Below, one piece after another: positions 8,166-17,583 of a stretch of 64,000 nt of DNA (position 1 is the first letter of the stretch; every line of letters starts with the position of its first letter). Made by a program: the position numbers and the translations under genes. The notes below the pieces were generated by a model, which did no database searches, had not been told where the DNA came from, and saw only the letters and a program-made list of their open reading frames with translations. This stretch comes from Aequorivita vitellina (GTDB lineage Bacteria > Bacteroidota > Bacteroidia > Flavobacteriales > Flavobacteriaceae), in assembly GCF_022008365.1 (NCBI RefSeq), contig NZ_JAIRBA010000005.1:1-64000 (forward strand), in the 5' to 3' direction.

Positions 8166-9932
8166 TCAAATAGCTTCTTCTGCCATAAATTGCACTTCGT
8201 ATAAATTTCTGTAAAAACCGTTTTCCAGTTTAAGCAATTCTTTGTGTGTGCCTTCTTCCACGATTTTCCCTGTATCCATTACAATAATTTTATTGGCTTT
8301 TTTAATGGTTGCCAAACGGTGAGCAATTACAATAGAAGTTCGGTCTTTGGTAATTTTATCTGTGGCTGTCTGAATCAATTCTTCCGAATAAGTATCTACT
8401 GAAGAAGTAGCTTCGTCTAAAATTAAAATACTGGGTTTGCTAACATAAGCGCGCAAAAACGAAATAAGCTGTCGCTGTCCGGAAGAAAGCATACTACCGC
8501 GTTCCTTTACATTATAATGGTATCCGCCGGGGAGGGTAGCGATAAATTTGTGGACGCCAATTTCCTTTGCAGCCGCAATTACTTCTTCTTCAGAAATGTC
8601 GGGATTGCCAAGGGTAATATTGTTTAAAATAGTATCGGCAAACAGGAAAACGTCTTGCAGCACCACCGCTATCTGACTGCGAAGTGATTCTAATTTATAA
8701 TCTTTTATTGAAATGGTATCAATTGTAATTTCGCCGCTATTTATTTCGTAAAAACGATTCAAAAGATTGATAATCGTACTTTTACCAGCTCCCGTGGCTC
8801 CAACAATTGCAATGGTTTCGCCTGGGTTTACATGAAATGAAATTCCTTTAATAACTTCTTCATCTTCGTTATATCCAAAATGAACATCCTTAAACGCAAT
8901 TTCGCCTTTGGTGCTAGTGTATTCCACATTACCCATATCGGCAATATGTGCTTTTGTATCGAGAATTGCAAAAACCCGATTTGCAGCAACCATCCCCATT
9001 TGCAGGGTATTAAACTTATCTGCAATCTGCCGAAGAGGTCTAAAAAGCATTTCGGTATATTGAATAAAAGCAACAACAATACCCAAGGTTATTGCTCCGC
9101 CACTAATAACATTTAAACCACCGTACCAAACCAACAAACCTGTGGCTACAGCACCCGTCATCTCGGCGATTGGAAAGAAAATAGAGTTGTACCAAACTGT
9201 TTTTATCCACGCTTTTCTATGGTCTTTATTTATTTCCTGAAAACGTTCGTATTCCGTCTTTTCACGTGTAAAAATCTGCACTATTTTCATCCCTGTAATG
9301 CGTTCTTGCACAAATGTATTTAAGTTGGCTACTTGGTTGCGAACGTCTTCAAAAGCAACCTTCATCGCTTTCTGAAAAACGCGGGTTGCGTATAAAATAA
9401 ATGGTAATACTATAAAAACTATTAACGACAACTGCCAGCTTTGATAAAGCATAAATCCAGCAATTACAAGCATTTTTAAAAGGTCGCTAATTATCATAAA
9501 CAGGCCTTCGCTAAAAATGCTGGAAATAGTTTCTACATCGTTAACCGCGCGGGTTGTCAATCTTCCCACGGCGCTTTTATCGAAGTATTTCATTCTAAAA
9601 CTCATCATTAAACGAAAGAGTTTTTGACGCAAATCACGGATTACACTTTGCCCAAGAAAGTTGGTGTAAAAAATAAAAGCGAATTGAAAAATAACCTCTA
9701 AAAAAAGTACAATCAACATTAAGATGATGTACTTCATAAACCCTTCGCCATCCTTTGGAACCATAGAATTATCGATGGCAAGCTCTAATAAATAAGGGCG
9801 CAACACAGCAAGCCCAGACATAATAATTGCTGCAAATGCTACAAAATAAAATATCAAGCTATACGGCTTTGTAAAAGCCAATAACCGCTTAAAAAGCTTA
9901 AAATCGAATGCGTTGCCTGTTTTTTCTGACAC
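8166..9932 (-). CDS. ABC exporter, fused permease and ATPase (MsbA/MdlB-like)
   Basis: A 588-aa half-transporter with six transmembrane helices (residues 1-320) and a C-terminal nucleotide-binding domain. Walker A is GATGAGKST, the signature is LSSGQRQ, Walker B is SILILDEATSS, and the H-loop is IVIAHRLATI. Sequences of this type in Bacteroidota are commonly annotated as multidrug or lipid exporters; the substrate cannot be told from sequence. It converges on cdaA with only 2 bp between the stop codons. The region upstream (9933-10083) is a G-free tract described separately. Confidence 0.92.
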   Translation of the reverse strand: MSEKTGNAFDFKLFKRLLAFTKPYSLIFYFVAFAAIIMSGLAVLRPYLLELAIDNSMVPKDGEGFMKYIILMLIVLFLEVIFQFAFIFYTNFLGQSVIRDLRQKLFRLMMSFRMKYFDKSAVGRLTTRAVNDVETISSIFSEGLFMIISDLLKMLVIAGFMLYQSWQLSLIVFIVLPFILYATRVFQKAMKVAFEDVRNQVANLNTFVQERITGMKIVQIFTREKTEYERFQEINKDHRKAWIKTVWYNSIFFPIAEMTGAVATGLLVWYGGLNVISGGAITLGIVVAFIQYTEMLFRPLRQIADKFNTLQMGMVAANRVFAILDTKAHIADMGNVEYTSTKGEIAFKDVHFGYNEDEEVIKGISFHVNPGETIAIVGATGAGKSTIINLLNRFYEINSGEITIDTISIKDYKLESLRSQIAVVLQDVFLFADTILNNITLGNPDISEEEVIAAAKEIGVHKFIATLPGGYHYNVKERGSMLSSGQRQLISFLRAYVSKPSILILDEATSSVDTYSEELIQTATDKITKDRTSIVIAHRLATIKKANKIIVMDTGKIVEEGTHKELLKLENGFYRNLYEVQFMAEEAI

Positions 9933-10020
9933 GATTTTTTATTAATTCGTTAAATGGTGATTCGTTTATTTGTTGATTTATAATTTAGAGTTTATCGCCC
10001 AGGAATTGAAGCAAACTTAT

Positions 10021-10103
10021 CTATTTTCTTTCCACTTTCCACTTTCCTCTTATCTCTTTCTTCTTTCCTCTTTTCTCCCTCCCCTATTCTCTTTTTAAAA
10101 AAA
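10021..10103. repeat. Strand-biased G-free (pyrimidine-rich) tract
   Basis: About 83 bases without a single G on the plus strand, mostly C and T, including tandem CTTTCCA words. It covers the last codons of truA and the gap before the ABC exporter gene. On the transcribed minus strand it reads as a purine-rich tract of the GGAAAGT type. Confidence 0.6.
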
Positions 10104-10836
10104 CCGACTCAGGATAAACAACCTTGTTTAAATACAAGCCGTGGGCAGGAGCCGAAGCACCCGCTTTTTCTCTGCTTTTACTATTTAGTATTGCTTTAAA
10201 ATCTTCAATAGTAGCTTTTCCGTAGCCCACATCTAATAGCGTTCCAACGACGGCACGCACCATATTTCGGAGAAAACGATCTGCCGCAATGGTAAAAATA
10301 AGTTTATTATTTTCAGCTTCCCAATGAGCTTTCACAATTGTGCAATTGTACGTTTTTACATCGGTATTGGAGCGAGAAAAGCATTGAAAATCTCTATGAT
10401 GTAATAACAACCTCGCAGCTTCATTCATCAAAGCTACATTGGGTTTGTTGTTTATTTGAAACGCAAAATCCTGTAAAAAAGGATCTTTACCCAGTGTAAT
10501 AATGTATTCGTATTCGCGTTCAACCGCATCAAAACGTGCGTGTGCATCTTCTTTTACTTCAAAAATATTTTTTACTGAAATATCCTTTGGAAGAAACGAA
10601 TTTATTCTAAAAATTAATTTTTCGTAATTTTCAATTTCATCAAAATCAAAATGTGCAAAAAGCTGCTTTGCGTGCACCCCGGTATCGGTTCTTCCTGCGC
10701 CCATAAGTTTTAACTCCTTCCGAAGCAAAGTAGAGAGGGTTTCTTCTAAAACCTGTTGTACACTAATTTGCTCCGGCTGGCGCTGCCACCCAAAATAATT
10801 TTTTCCGTTGTAGGCTATTTCAATAAAATACCGCAA
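10084..10836 (-). CDS. truA: tRNA pseudouridine(38-40) synthase TruA
   Basis: Converts uridines 38-40 of the tRNA anticodon stem to pseudouridine. The catalytic Asp lies in GAGRTDTGVHA, and the N-terminal YNGKNYFGWQRQ motif and FLRNMVRAVVGTLL near the C-terminus are typical. Length 250 aa is normal. The gene is transcribed toward the ABC exporter gene (151 bp away) and diverges from the phosphoesterase gene at 10942. Confidence 0.96.
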   Translation of the reverse strand: MRYFIEIAYNGKNYFGWQRQPEQISVQQVLEETLSTLLRKELKLMGAGRTDTGVHAKQLFAHFDFDEIENYEKLIFRINSFLPKDISVKNIFEVKEDAHARFDAVEREYEYIITLGKDPFLQDFAFQINNKPNVALMNEAARLLLHHRDFQCFSRSNTDVKTYNCTIVKAHWEAENNKLIFTIAADRFLRNMVRAVVGTLLDVGYGKATIEDFKAILNSKSREKAGASAPAHGLYLNKVVYPESVFLKRE

Positions 10837-10941
10837 TTGATTTTTTTTTTCAGAATCGACAAAATTACAATTTACCCACCAGCATTTGTGTTATAACTTT
10901 GAAAAACTTAATACCTTCGCCAAACAACAACTCCTCTTATT

Positions 10942-11433
10942 TTGAAAAAAATTCTGCTCTTAAGCGACACCCACAGTTATATAGATGAAAAAATTTTGCA
11001 TTACGTAAAACAAGCCGATGAAGTTTGGCATGCGGGCGATATTGGCGATCTTTCGGTTACCGATGCCATCAAAAAACTCAAGCCACTTCGCGCTGTTTAC
11101 GGCAATATTGACGATGCCAAGGCCAGAATGGAGTTTCCGTTGCACAATCGTTTTATGTGCGAAAAAGTTGATGTTTGGATTACACACATTGGCGGCTACC
11201 CTGGAAAATACAACCCTGCAATCCGGCAGGAAATTTATGCGAATCCGCCAAAAATATTTATTTGCGGTCACTCGCATATTTTAAAAGTGATGCCCGATAA
11301 AACCACCGGATTGCTACATATGAATCCCGGCGCCGTTGGCAAACACGGTTTTCAAAAAGTGCGAACTATGCTGCGTTTTGAAATTGACGGCGAAAAAATA
11401 CAGAGTTTAGAAGTTATTGAATTTGGGAAATAA
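10942..11433 (+). CDS. Metallophosphoesterase, YfcE/MJ0936 family
   Basis: A 163-aa single-domain calcineurin-like phosphodiesterase. Metal ligands are visible in LLSDTHSY, WHAGDIGD, VYGNIDD, THIGGYPG and CGHSHI. The family hydrolyses phosphodiesters with Mn2+, but the physiological substrate is unknown. The start codon is TTG (MKKILLLSDTH), which fits the family, and a near-consensus -7 box (TACCTTCG) lies about 30 bp upstream. It is probably a monocistronic gene, divergent from truA. Confidence 0.92.
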   Translation: MKKILLLSDTHSYIDEKILHYVKQADEVWHAGDIGDLSVTDAIKKLKPLRAVYGNIDDAKARMEFPLHNRFMCEKVDVWITHIGGYPGKYNPAIRQEIYANPPKIFICGHSHILKVMPDKTTGLLHMNPGAVGKHGFQKVRTMLRFEIDGEKIQSLEVIEFGK

Positions 11434-11472
11434 ACACAGCGTAGTTCTTGCATCTGCTCAAACACCGGTCCT

Positions 11473-11485
11473 TGAGCGCAGCCGA
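11473..11485 (+). repeat. Solo half-site of the GAGCGCAGTCGA repeat
   Basis: TGAGCGCAGCCGA in the gap after the phosphoesterase gene. It is a single arm related to the paired elements at 47072-47150 and 50613-50690. Confidence 0.5.
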
Positions 11486-11505
11486 AATAACTCGCTCAAA
11501 AACCA

Positions 11506-11540
11506 AAAAACCCCCAAAGTTGGCATACTCCGGGGGTCTT
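11506..11540 (-). terminator. Terminator of the DUF4293 gene
   Basis: Stem ACCCCC..AGT/ACT..GGGGGT with a symmetrical 2x2 internal loop. On the minus strand the stem is followed by six T, so it ends the DUF4293 gene that stops at 11563. Confidence 0.75.
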
Positions 11541-11562
11541 GCACTAATATACCAAGATTGGT

Positions 11563-11973
11563 TTAACGTAAACGATCAACAGATTTTACAAGGTCCTCAT
11601 CCTTTTTAATGGCCTTGTTGGCCAGCACTAAAAATACGATAGAAATGATAGGAAGGAGCACCCCAATACCCTTCTCTGAAACTAAAGTTTCTCCGGATAA
11701 CGTGAGCGATCTGTAAACGAAAACTCCTAGTAATACAAAATTTGATATTATATTTAAACGGTTAATTACAAATTGTGTTTGCCGTTTTTTAAAACTTAAA
11801 ATTGAAATAATTGCCAGCGCAATTGAAATAAAAATCAAACCCAAAACCAACGGCTCACGACGGTCTATTATTACCGTTCCGTCTTCGCCTAAAATAATAG
11901 GAAACCACATAAATAACGCGCCCATAATTAGGGCCGATACAATTAAATAAATAGTTTGAATACGCTGAATCAT
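11563..11973 (-). CDS. DUF4293 family membrane protein
   Basis: A 136-aa protein with four hydrophobic helices and the typical DUF4293 beginning MIQRIQTIYL. A charged C-terminal tail (KKDEDLVKSVDRLR) is expected in the cytoplasm. It is found next to rho in many Flavobacteriia, divergently transcribed as here. No function is known. A strong minus-strand terminator follows. Confidence 0.9.
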   Translation of the reverse strand: MIQRIQTIYLIVSALIMGALFMWFPIILGEDGTVIIDRREPLVLGLIFISIALAIISILSFKKRQTQFVINRLNIISNFVLLGVFVYRSLTLSGETLVSEKGIGVLLPIISIVFLVLANKAIKKDEDLVKSVDRLR

Positions 11974-12175
11974 TATGCAAAAACTTGAATGCGCAGCAAA
12001 AATACAGTTTCTTTTTAAAAAAAATAACAGTACTTTTTAATTTATTATTGTATTATTGCAGTAACAATACGTAACCAACTCAATAAAGGTTACTTAGTCT
12101 TCGAAAAACTTTCAACGTACTTTTCTTCTTAATAAGGAACACATTAGTATCAACTTTAACTACAGTATTTTATAC

Positions 12176-13915
12176 ATGTTTGAAATTTCAGAATTAAAAA
12201 ACAAAAAGCTTCCTGAACTTCAGGATATAGCCAAAGAGCTTAATGTGCCGAAATATCGCACACAAAAAAAATTAGACTTGGTCTATCAAATTCTCGACTA
12301 TCAAGCTGCCAATCCCAAGGCAGTCAAAGCGGTTATAAAAGCAGACGCGGCTTCATCCGAAACAAAAGAGGAAAAAACGCCTGCTACTCCAGACAATCGC
12401 AATAAAGACCAAAAACAGCGCTCTCAAAAAAGCGATGGTAGAAACAAAAAAACACAGTCACAAAAGCCACAGTCACAAAAACAAAATCACGACAAAAAAA
12501 GTGACGATAGCAAAAAAGATAGTGACGACAAAAAAAACGTGAGCAACAAACGTACAAACAGCGATAAGGGCGGGAAGAGCGACAAAACCGACAGAAAGGA
12601 TAACGATAAAAAAGCGCAACACCAAAAATCTGGTTCTAACAGCAACGACAACCGACAGAAAAATCAGCGTAGCGATAGTTCTAATTCCGATAACCGTCAA
12701 AAACATCAAAGCCATAAACACAAAGATGGCAACACACAGGACAATAGAAATAATGGCAATAAAGATTCGCGCAATCGTTACAGAGAGCCCGATTACGAAT
12801 TTGACGGCATAATTGAAAGCGAAGGCGTACTAGATATTATGCAGGACGGCTACGGCTTTCTTCGCTCTAGTGATTACAATTATTTATCGTCGCCAGATGA
12901 TATTTATGTTTCGCAATCGCAGATTCGTCTTTTTGGTTTAAAAACGGGCGACACGGTTTTAGGCGAAGTACGCCCCCCAAAAGAAGGCGAAAAATACTTC
13001 CCATTAATTAAAGTGGTTAAAATAAATGGTTTAAACCCAAATGTTGTACGCGACCGTGTTTCATTTGAGCATTTAACGCCGCTTTTTCCGCAAGAAAAAT
13101 TCAATATTGCAGATAAGCAAAGTACTATTTCAACACGAATTATAGATCTATTTGCGCCTATAGGTAAAGGGCAACGTGGTATGATTGTTTCGCAACCAAA
13201 AACGGGTAAAACCATGTTGCTGAAGGATATTGCAAATGCAATTGCAGCCAATCACCCCGAAGTGTACCAAATTGTTCTTTTAATAGATGAACGACCCGAA
13301 GAAGTTACAGATATGCAACGCAACGTTCGTGGCGAAGTTGTAGCTTCAACTTTTGATAAAGAAGCAACCGAGCATGTTCGCGTGGCAAACTTAGTTATCG
13401 ATAAAGCAAAAAGACTTGTAGAATGTGGTCACGATGTGGTAATTCTACTAGACTCTATAACGCGTTTGGCGAGAGCTTACAATACAGTACAGCCTGCAAG
13501 CGGTAAAATATTAAGTGGTGGTGTAGATGCAAATGCCTTGCACAAACCAAAACGTTTCTTTGGTGCTGCACGTAATATTGAAAACGGTGGTTCTTTAAGT
13601 ATAATCGCTACCGCTTTAACTGAAACTGGTTCTAAAATGGACGAGGTTATTTTTGAAGAATTTAAAGGAACCGGTAACATGGAACTTCAATTGGATAGAA
13701 AAATTTCTAACCGAAGAATTTTCCCTGCAATCGACCTTACTTCTTCGAGTACACGTCGAGATGATTTATTACTTGATGAAAACACCATTCAACGTATGTG
13801 GGTGCTGCGCAAATACCTTGCAGATATGAACCCGGTAGAAGCGATGGAATTCATAAACGATCGTATTAAACAAACTAGAAACAACGAAGAGTTTTTAATT
13901 TCTATGAACGGGTAA
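12176..13915 (+). CDS. rho: Transcription termination factor Rho with long disordered insertion
   Basis: Hexameric RNA-dependent ATPase that ends transcription. Residues 1-45 form the Rho-N helical domain. Residues about 62-200 are a low-complexity stretch of K, D, N, S, Q and R without predicted structure. The RNA-binding cold-shock fold starts at [15 protein letters not shown] and contains DGYGFLRS; the ATPase core has Walker [12 protein letters not shown], Walker [17 protein letters not shown] and the Q/R loops. At 579 aa it is about 160 residues longer than E. coli Rho, all due to the insertion. A strong terminator follows at 13937. Confidence 0.97.
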   Translation: MFEISELKNKKLPELQDIAKELNVPKYRTQKKLDLVYQILDYQAANPKAVKAVIKADAASSETKEEKTPATPDNRNKDQKQRSQKSDGRNKKTQSQKPQSQKQNHDKKSDDSKKDSDDKKNVSNKRTNSDKGGKSDKTDRKDNDKKAQHQKSGSNSNDNRQKNQRSDSSNSDNRQKHQSHKHKDGNTQDNRNNGNKDSRNRYREPDYEFDGIIESEGVLDIMQDGYGFLRSSDYNYLSSPDDIYVSQSQIRLFGLKTGDTVLGEVRPPKEGEKYFPLIKVVKINGLNPNVVRDRVSFEHLTPLFPQEKFNIADKQSTISTRIIDLFAPIGKGQRGMIVSQPKTGKTMLLKDIANAIAANHPEVYQIVLLIDERPEEVTDMQRNVRGEVVASTFDKEATEHVRVANLVIDKAKRLVECGHDVVILLDSITRLARAYNTVQPASGKILSGGVDANALHKPKRFFGAARNIENGGSLSIIATALTETGSKMDEVIFEEFKGTGNMELQLDRKISNRRIFPAIDLTSSSTRRDDLLLDENTIQRMWVLRKYLADMNPVEAMEFINDRIKQTRNNEEFLISMNG

Positions 13916-13936
13916 AACGTTTTAAATTATACTAAT

Positions 13937-13976
13937 TAAAAAAAGTCCTTTAAGCAGTTGTTTAAAGGACTTTTTT
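13937..13976 (+). terminator. Terminator of rho
   Basis: Long perfect stem AAAGTCCTTTAA/TTTAAAGGACTTT with a 6-7 nt loop and T-run, 20 bp after the rho stop codon. Confidence 0.85.
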
Positions 13977-14092
13977 ATGCTTTACAGCTTTTGCAGAAAA
14001 AGATTATCTCGCAAAAAACATAAAATATACAACTAGAATATACCGCTTGATAAGTACTTGCCTAAGCCGTAATATTTCAAAAAAAAAGCAAC

Positions 14093-14127
14093 AAAAAAGC
14101 CCCAATCTTTCAATTGAGGCTTTTTAA
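14093..14127 (-). terminator. Terminator of the T9SS-sorted protein gene
   Basis: Stem AAAAGCC-CAAT/ATTG-GGCTTTT with one C-A mismatch and a T-run on both strands. It lies 30 bp beyond the minus-strand gene's stop and faces the rho terminator. The 110 bp between the two hairpins shows no gene. Confidence 0.7.
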
Positions 14128-14155
14128 AAATTATTTTCTTTAAAAGAATATGCAA

Positions 14156-15001
14156 TTACTGCTTAATAACTTTTTGAGTATAAGTACCCATGTTAGTTAC
14201 TAGGTTAAGAAAGTATACACCTGGAGCAATTCCAGAAACATTCATAACACCGTTAGAAAGAGTAACACCAGTTGTTTTTCCTAAAATGCTTACTAAAGAA
14301 GAACTTTCAACAACAACATTTGATGGAAGTTTTACATTTAGTACATCCGTAGCTGGGCTTGGGTAAATAGCTACTTTATCTGCTAAGTTTTCACCAACAG
14401 AAAGTGCATCGTCTATTACTAAGTCAATAACATGCTTAGAATCTGGGAATCCAATATCAGCAACCGGAGTTGGGCTATTAAGAGAACAAGCTACAGATGC
14501 TAAGTATGAAGTATAAGTTTCAGTCTCAGCAGTACCTAGGTAGAATGCAGTAGTTTGACCATCTGCTTCAAATATAACAGCAACAATGTTTGAGTCTTGG
14601 TTTGCTGCAGCTGGAGTGTCAAATTCAGCTCTTACTAAGGTGCCAATCATTCCTGAATCTACGGTAATTTCACCAGTTGCAAGTGGTGTAGGTAAGTTAG
14701 TTACATCAAATCCTGTTGGAAATGCAACTTCATCAAAAATCATAACTTCCAAACCAGTTGTTCCAGTGGCGCTACCAACGTAAAATTCAATACCAGTTAA
14801 AGATACATTACCAGTTACGCCACCTTCAGCCAAGTTATAACTTCTCATGTAATAGTTGTCGCCAGTTGTTCCAGCTCCAGAATCGCCACATGCCACTCCA
14901 GCATCGGTAATAGCACCAGATGTTTGCGTTAATACCATTTCTTGTGCGCTAACCGCGAAAGATGTTGCCAAAGCAAACATCATTAAAGTAATTTTTTTCA
15001 T
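14156..15001 (-). CDS. Secreted protein with T9SS type A sorting domain
   Basis: A 281-aa exported protein. Residues 1-19 are a signal peptide (MKKITLMMFALATSFAVSA). The middle part (20-205) is rich in T, G, D and V and probably forms a beta-sandwich; I recognise no catalytic motif. Residues about 207-281 are the Por secretion C-terminal domain: VAIYPSPATDVLNVKLP, then GVYFLNLVTNMGTYTQKVIKQ, which directs export across the outer membrane by the type IX system and anchoring. A TAGCTTTG -7 box lies 35 bp upstream. The function of the cargo domain is unknown. Confidence 0.85.
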   Translation of the reverse strand: MKKITLMMFALATSFAVSAQEMVLTQTSGAITDAGVACGDSGAGTTGDNYYMRSYNLAEGGVTGNVSLTGIEFYVGSATGTTGLEVMIFDEVAFPTGFDVTNLPTPLATGEITVDSGMIGTLVRAEFDTPAAANQDSNIVAVIFEADGQTTAFYLGTAETETYTSYLASVACSLNSPTPVADIGFPDSKHVIDLVIDDALSVGENLADKVAIYPSPATDVLNVKLPSNVVVESSSLVSILGKTTGVTLSNGVMNVSGIAPGVYFLNLVTNMGTYTQKVIKQ

Positions 15002-15035
15002 TTTGTAATTTTAAAATATTATTAATTAATTGCTC

Positions 15036-15043
15036 CAAAGCTA
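15036..15043 (-). promoter_or_regulatory. -7 box of the T9SS-sorted protein gene
   Basis: TAGCTTTG on the minus strand, an exact match to the Bacteroidota TAnnTTTG box, 35 bp before the start codon. No clear -33 TTG at the expected distance. Confidence 0.5.
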
Positions 15044-15226
15044 ATAATAACGGGCGATAAGAAAAACTCATTTCATCCACCTCCACACTTTTAAAACAGA
15101 AAAAAAGTATAAACGATTAATCCCAAATCAATTATACTTTTTGAAACTTCTTACTTTAACTTTTAATTAGGATATTTTTAAGTGTTTTCGCCTTAAATAT
15201 TTTCGGAAATCAATAAAATAGAAGTC

Positions 15227-15234
15227 TATCTTTG
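15227..15234 (+). promoter_or_regulatory. -7 box of the M14 peptidase gene
   Basis: TATCTTTG, an exact TAnnTTTG match, 17 bp upstream of the ATG at 15252, implying a short leader. No clear -33 element. Confidence 0.5.
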
Positions 15235-15251
15235 TCTAAATTTTACAAGTT

Positions 15252-16985
15252 ATGAAGTCTTTTTCACTACTATTCGTTTTTTTTTCAATTTTTACCTTGC
15301 ACTCGCAGCAGGCACTACAGTTCGAAAAATCTGATGGAACACAAACGCAAACCTATACACACACTATTAATTTTTATAAAGAGCTTGCAGCTAAGCATGT
15401 GTCAATTTCAATATTGGAAATAGGTGAAACAGACAACGGATTTCCCTTACACTTAATCGTTTATAATTCAGATAACAGGGAATATTCTAAAAATACAACC
15501 TCTTTGCCGAAGAACGGTAAAAATGTGTTATTAATTAACAACGGCATACATCCCGGCGAACCTGATGGAATTGACGCAACCATGTTGTTATTTCGCGATT
15601 ATGCAGAAGGTAAAATTGCTTCGCCCAAAAATACAATTATAACCACTATACCTATCTATAATATTGGTGGGGCTTTAAATAGAAATAGCACGTCACGCAC
15701 GAATCAAAACGGTCCAGAAGAATACGGGTTTCGCGGAAACGCTCGCAATTACGATTTAAATAGAGATTTTATAAAAGCCGATACTAAAAATGCACGTGCC
15801 TTTACCAAAATTTTTCATTGGTTAAACCCTGAACTATTTATTGACAACCACGTAAGCAACGGTGCAGACTATCAATATACACTCACTCATTTATTTACAC
15901 AGCACGATAAATTAGGTGGCGCGTTGGGCAATTATCTACACACTTCGTTTACGCCTCAATTAGAAGATTCGCTGCATATAAAAAACTGGGATATTACGCC
16001 TTATGTAAATGTTTTTAATCAAGTGCCCGAGCACGGTTTTAAACAATTTTTAGACTCCCCGCGCTATGCGAGCGGTTACACCACCTTATTTAACACGTTG
16101 GGTTTAACAGTAGAAACACACATGTTAAAACCATATAAACAACGGGTTGATGGCACCTATCAATTAATGAAAAGCTTTATAAACATCGCCGATAAAGATG
16201 CCGAAAAAATAAAGTCACTTCGAAGACACGCAGTCGAAAATTATACGGTTGGGAGTTATTATCCACTTTCGTGGGAAGTAGATTCAACAAAAACTTCAAC
16301 TTTAATATTTAAAGGTTTTGAAGGCGAAATGATACCGAGCAAAATTACGGGCGCAAAGCGTTTAAAGTACTTTAGAGATAAACCGTTTACAAAAAATGTA
16401 ACGTACTATAATTACTTTAAGGCCACAGATTCAGTAAAAATTCCTTCGGCTTATATTATTCCGAAAGGATATTGGCATGTAATTGATCTATTAAAGTTAA
16501 ATAAAATTGAATTCACAGAAATTGAACAAGACACCACCATTACAGCTGAAGTTTATAAAATTAAAAACTTCGAAACCGTAAAAAACCCTTACGAAGGTCA
16601 CTACTTACACTACAATACCCAAGTAACAAAAAATACTGAAAAGGTAGCCGTAAACAAAGGTGATGTTTTAGTGAAAACGCAGCAAGCAGGCGTTCGCTAT
16701 TTACTGGAAACGTTAGAACCATCAGCTCCTGACTCATTTTTTAACTGGAACTTTTTCGACGCAATTCTTCAGCAAAAAGAAGGTTTTTCGCCTTACATTT
16801 GGGAAGATCTAGCCGAAAAGTTTTTAAAGGAAAACCCAAAAATCAACAACGAATTTAAAAACAAAAAACGCACAGACTCAAACTTTGCAAACAATTGGTA
16901 TTTGCAATTAGACTGGATTCATAAACAATCGCCATATTACGAAAAATCACACCTCAGATACCCTATCGTTCGGGTGGGTGGTTAA
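15252..16985 (+). CDS. Secreted M14-family zinc carboxypeptidase
   Basis: A 577-aa exported peptidase. A signal peptide (ending ...LHSQQ, residue ~19) precedes the M14 domain. Zinc ligands are in NNGIHPGEPDGID (HxxE) and in IDNHVSNGADYQYT; substrate-binding residues are in RNYDLNRDF, and the catalytic Glu is likely in TVETHMLKPYKQ. The C-terminal ~240 residues form an additional beta-rich domain of the kind seen in Bacteroidota M14 proteins. It probably trims peptides in the periplasm or at the cell surface. Its 3' end overlaps the convergent NUDIX gene by 39 bp. Confidence 0.88.
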   Translation: MKSFSLLFVFFSIFTLHSQQALQFEKSDGTQTQTYTHTINFYKELAAKHVSISILEIGETDNGFPLHLIVYNSDNREYSKNTTSLPKNGKNVLLINNGIHPGEPDGIDATMLLFRDYAEGKIASPKNTIITTIPIYNIGGALNRNSTSRTNQNGPEEYGFRGNARNYDLNRDFIKADTKNARAFTKIFHWLNPELFIDNHVSNGADYQYTLTHLFTQHDKLGGALGNYLHTSFTPQLEDSLHIKNWDITPYVNVFNQVPEHGFKQFLDSPRYASGYTTLFNTLGLTVETHMLKPYKQRVDGTYQLMKSFINIADKDAEKIKSLRRHAVENYTVGSYYPLSWEVDSTKTSTLIFKGFEGEMIPSKITGAKRLKYFRDKPFTKNVTYYNYFKATDSVKIPSAYIIPKGYWHVIDLLKLNKIEFTEIEQDTTITAEVYKIKNFETVKNPYEGHYLHYNTQVTKNTEKVAVNKGDVLVKTQQAGVRYLLETLEPSAPDSFFNWNFFDAILQQKEGFSPYIWEDLAEKFLKENPKINNEFKNKKRTDSNFANNWYLQLDWIHKQSPYYEKSHLRYPIVRVGG

Positions 16986-17576
16986 ATATTCCTTCGGGAA
17001 AAGAAGCTTTATATTTTCGTAAGAATCCTGCAATGCTTTTTGCGATTTTTCAAAATCTTTCCACCGTACTTTTTTTATTCCTTCCTCTGGTTCAGGAACG
17101 AGCGGACCTTCGTAATCGCTAAACATTTCATACCAATAGGTAATTTTCAGTCTAAATTTATTATTGCGGGTAAATACGTGATACGTTGTTTTAAGAAAGT
17201 CGCGAATTTCTAAATCTTGCACTCCAGTTTCTTCAATCACTTCTCGTATAGCCGCTTCGCGATGGGTTTCACCTTTTTCAATTTTACCCTTTGGAAGATC
17301 CCACTTTTTGTTTCGGCGAATAAAAAGAATTTCCTTTTTGCTATTGTAAACCAATCCGCCAGCCGCCTCCACCACTTTTATTTTTTTCCGAAGAAAGCGT
17401 TCCAGTTTCTCGGCGTTTTTATGGTAAAGGTTCACGTACAGCAGCTCGCCGTTATTTATCTTTTTTATCAATTTTTTAAAGCGCGCTTGCTTTAAGGGAA
17501 TGGTTGTGTAGTGCTCACCAATATTTTTCTCGGTGGAAAGAATAATGGGAATTTCTTTTACAAAAACTTTATACAT
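16947..17576 (-). CDS. NUDIX hydrolase
   Basis: A 209-aa protein whose C-terminal half is a NUDIX domain. The Nudix box GxxxExGExxxxAAIREVxEETG is complete from GKIEKGETHREAAIREVIEE onward. The N-terminal ~70 residues (MYKVFVKEIPIILSTEKN) form a separate conserved segment seen in Bacteroidota homologues. It probably hydrolyses a nucleoside diphosphate derivative; the substrate is unknown. A longer frame to 17699 would run into pyrE, so the ATG at 17576 is chosen. Its start codon is only 7 bp from the divergent pyrE start, and its 3' end overlaps the M14 peptidase gene. Confidence 0.9.
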   Translation of the reverse strand: MYKVFVKEIPIILSTEKNIGEHYTTIPLKQARFKKLIKKINNGELLYVNLYHKNAEKLERFLRKKIKVVEAAGGLVYNSKKEILFIRRNKKWDLPKGKIEKGETHREAAIREVIEETGVQDLEIRDFLKTTYHVFTRNNKFRLKITYWYEMFSDYEGPLVPEPEEGIKKVRWKDFEKSQKALQDSYENIKLLFPKEYLTTHPNDRVSEV

Positions 17577-17579
17577 TTG
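17572..17579 (+). promoter_or_regulatory. Possible -7 box of pyrE inside the divergent NUDIX start
   Basis: TACATTTG, an exact TAnnTTTG match, ends 4 bp before the pyrE ATG and overlaps the first codon of the NUDIX gene. If used, pyrE mRNA would be nearly leaderless. Confidence 0.35.
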
Positions 17580-17583
17580 CACA

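Noticed and set aside
17533-17583. Longer pyrE start upstream
   Set aside because: It would overlap the NUDIX gene and add residues absent from the family; the ATG at 17584 is standard.
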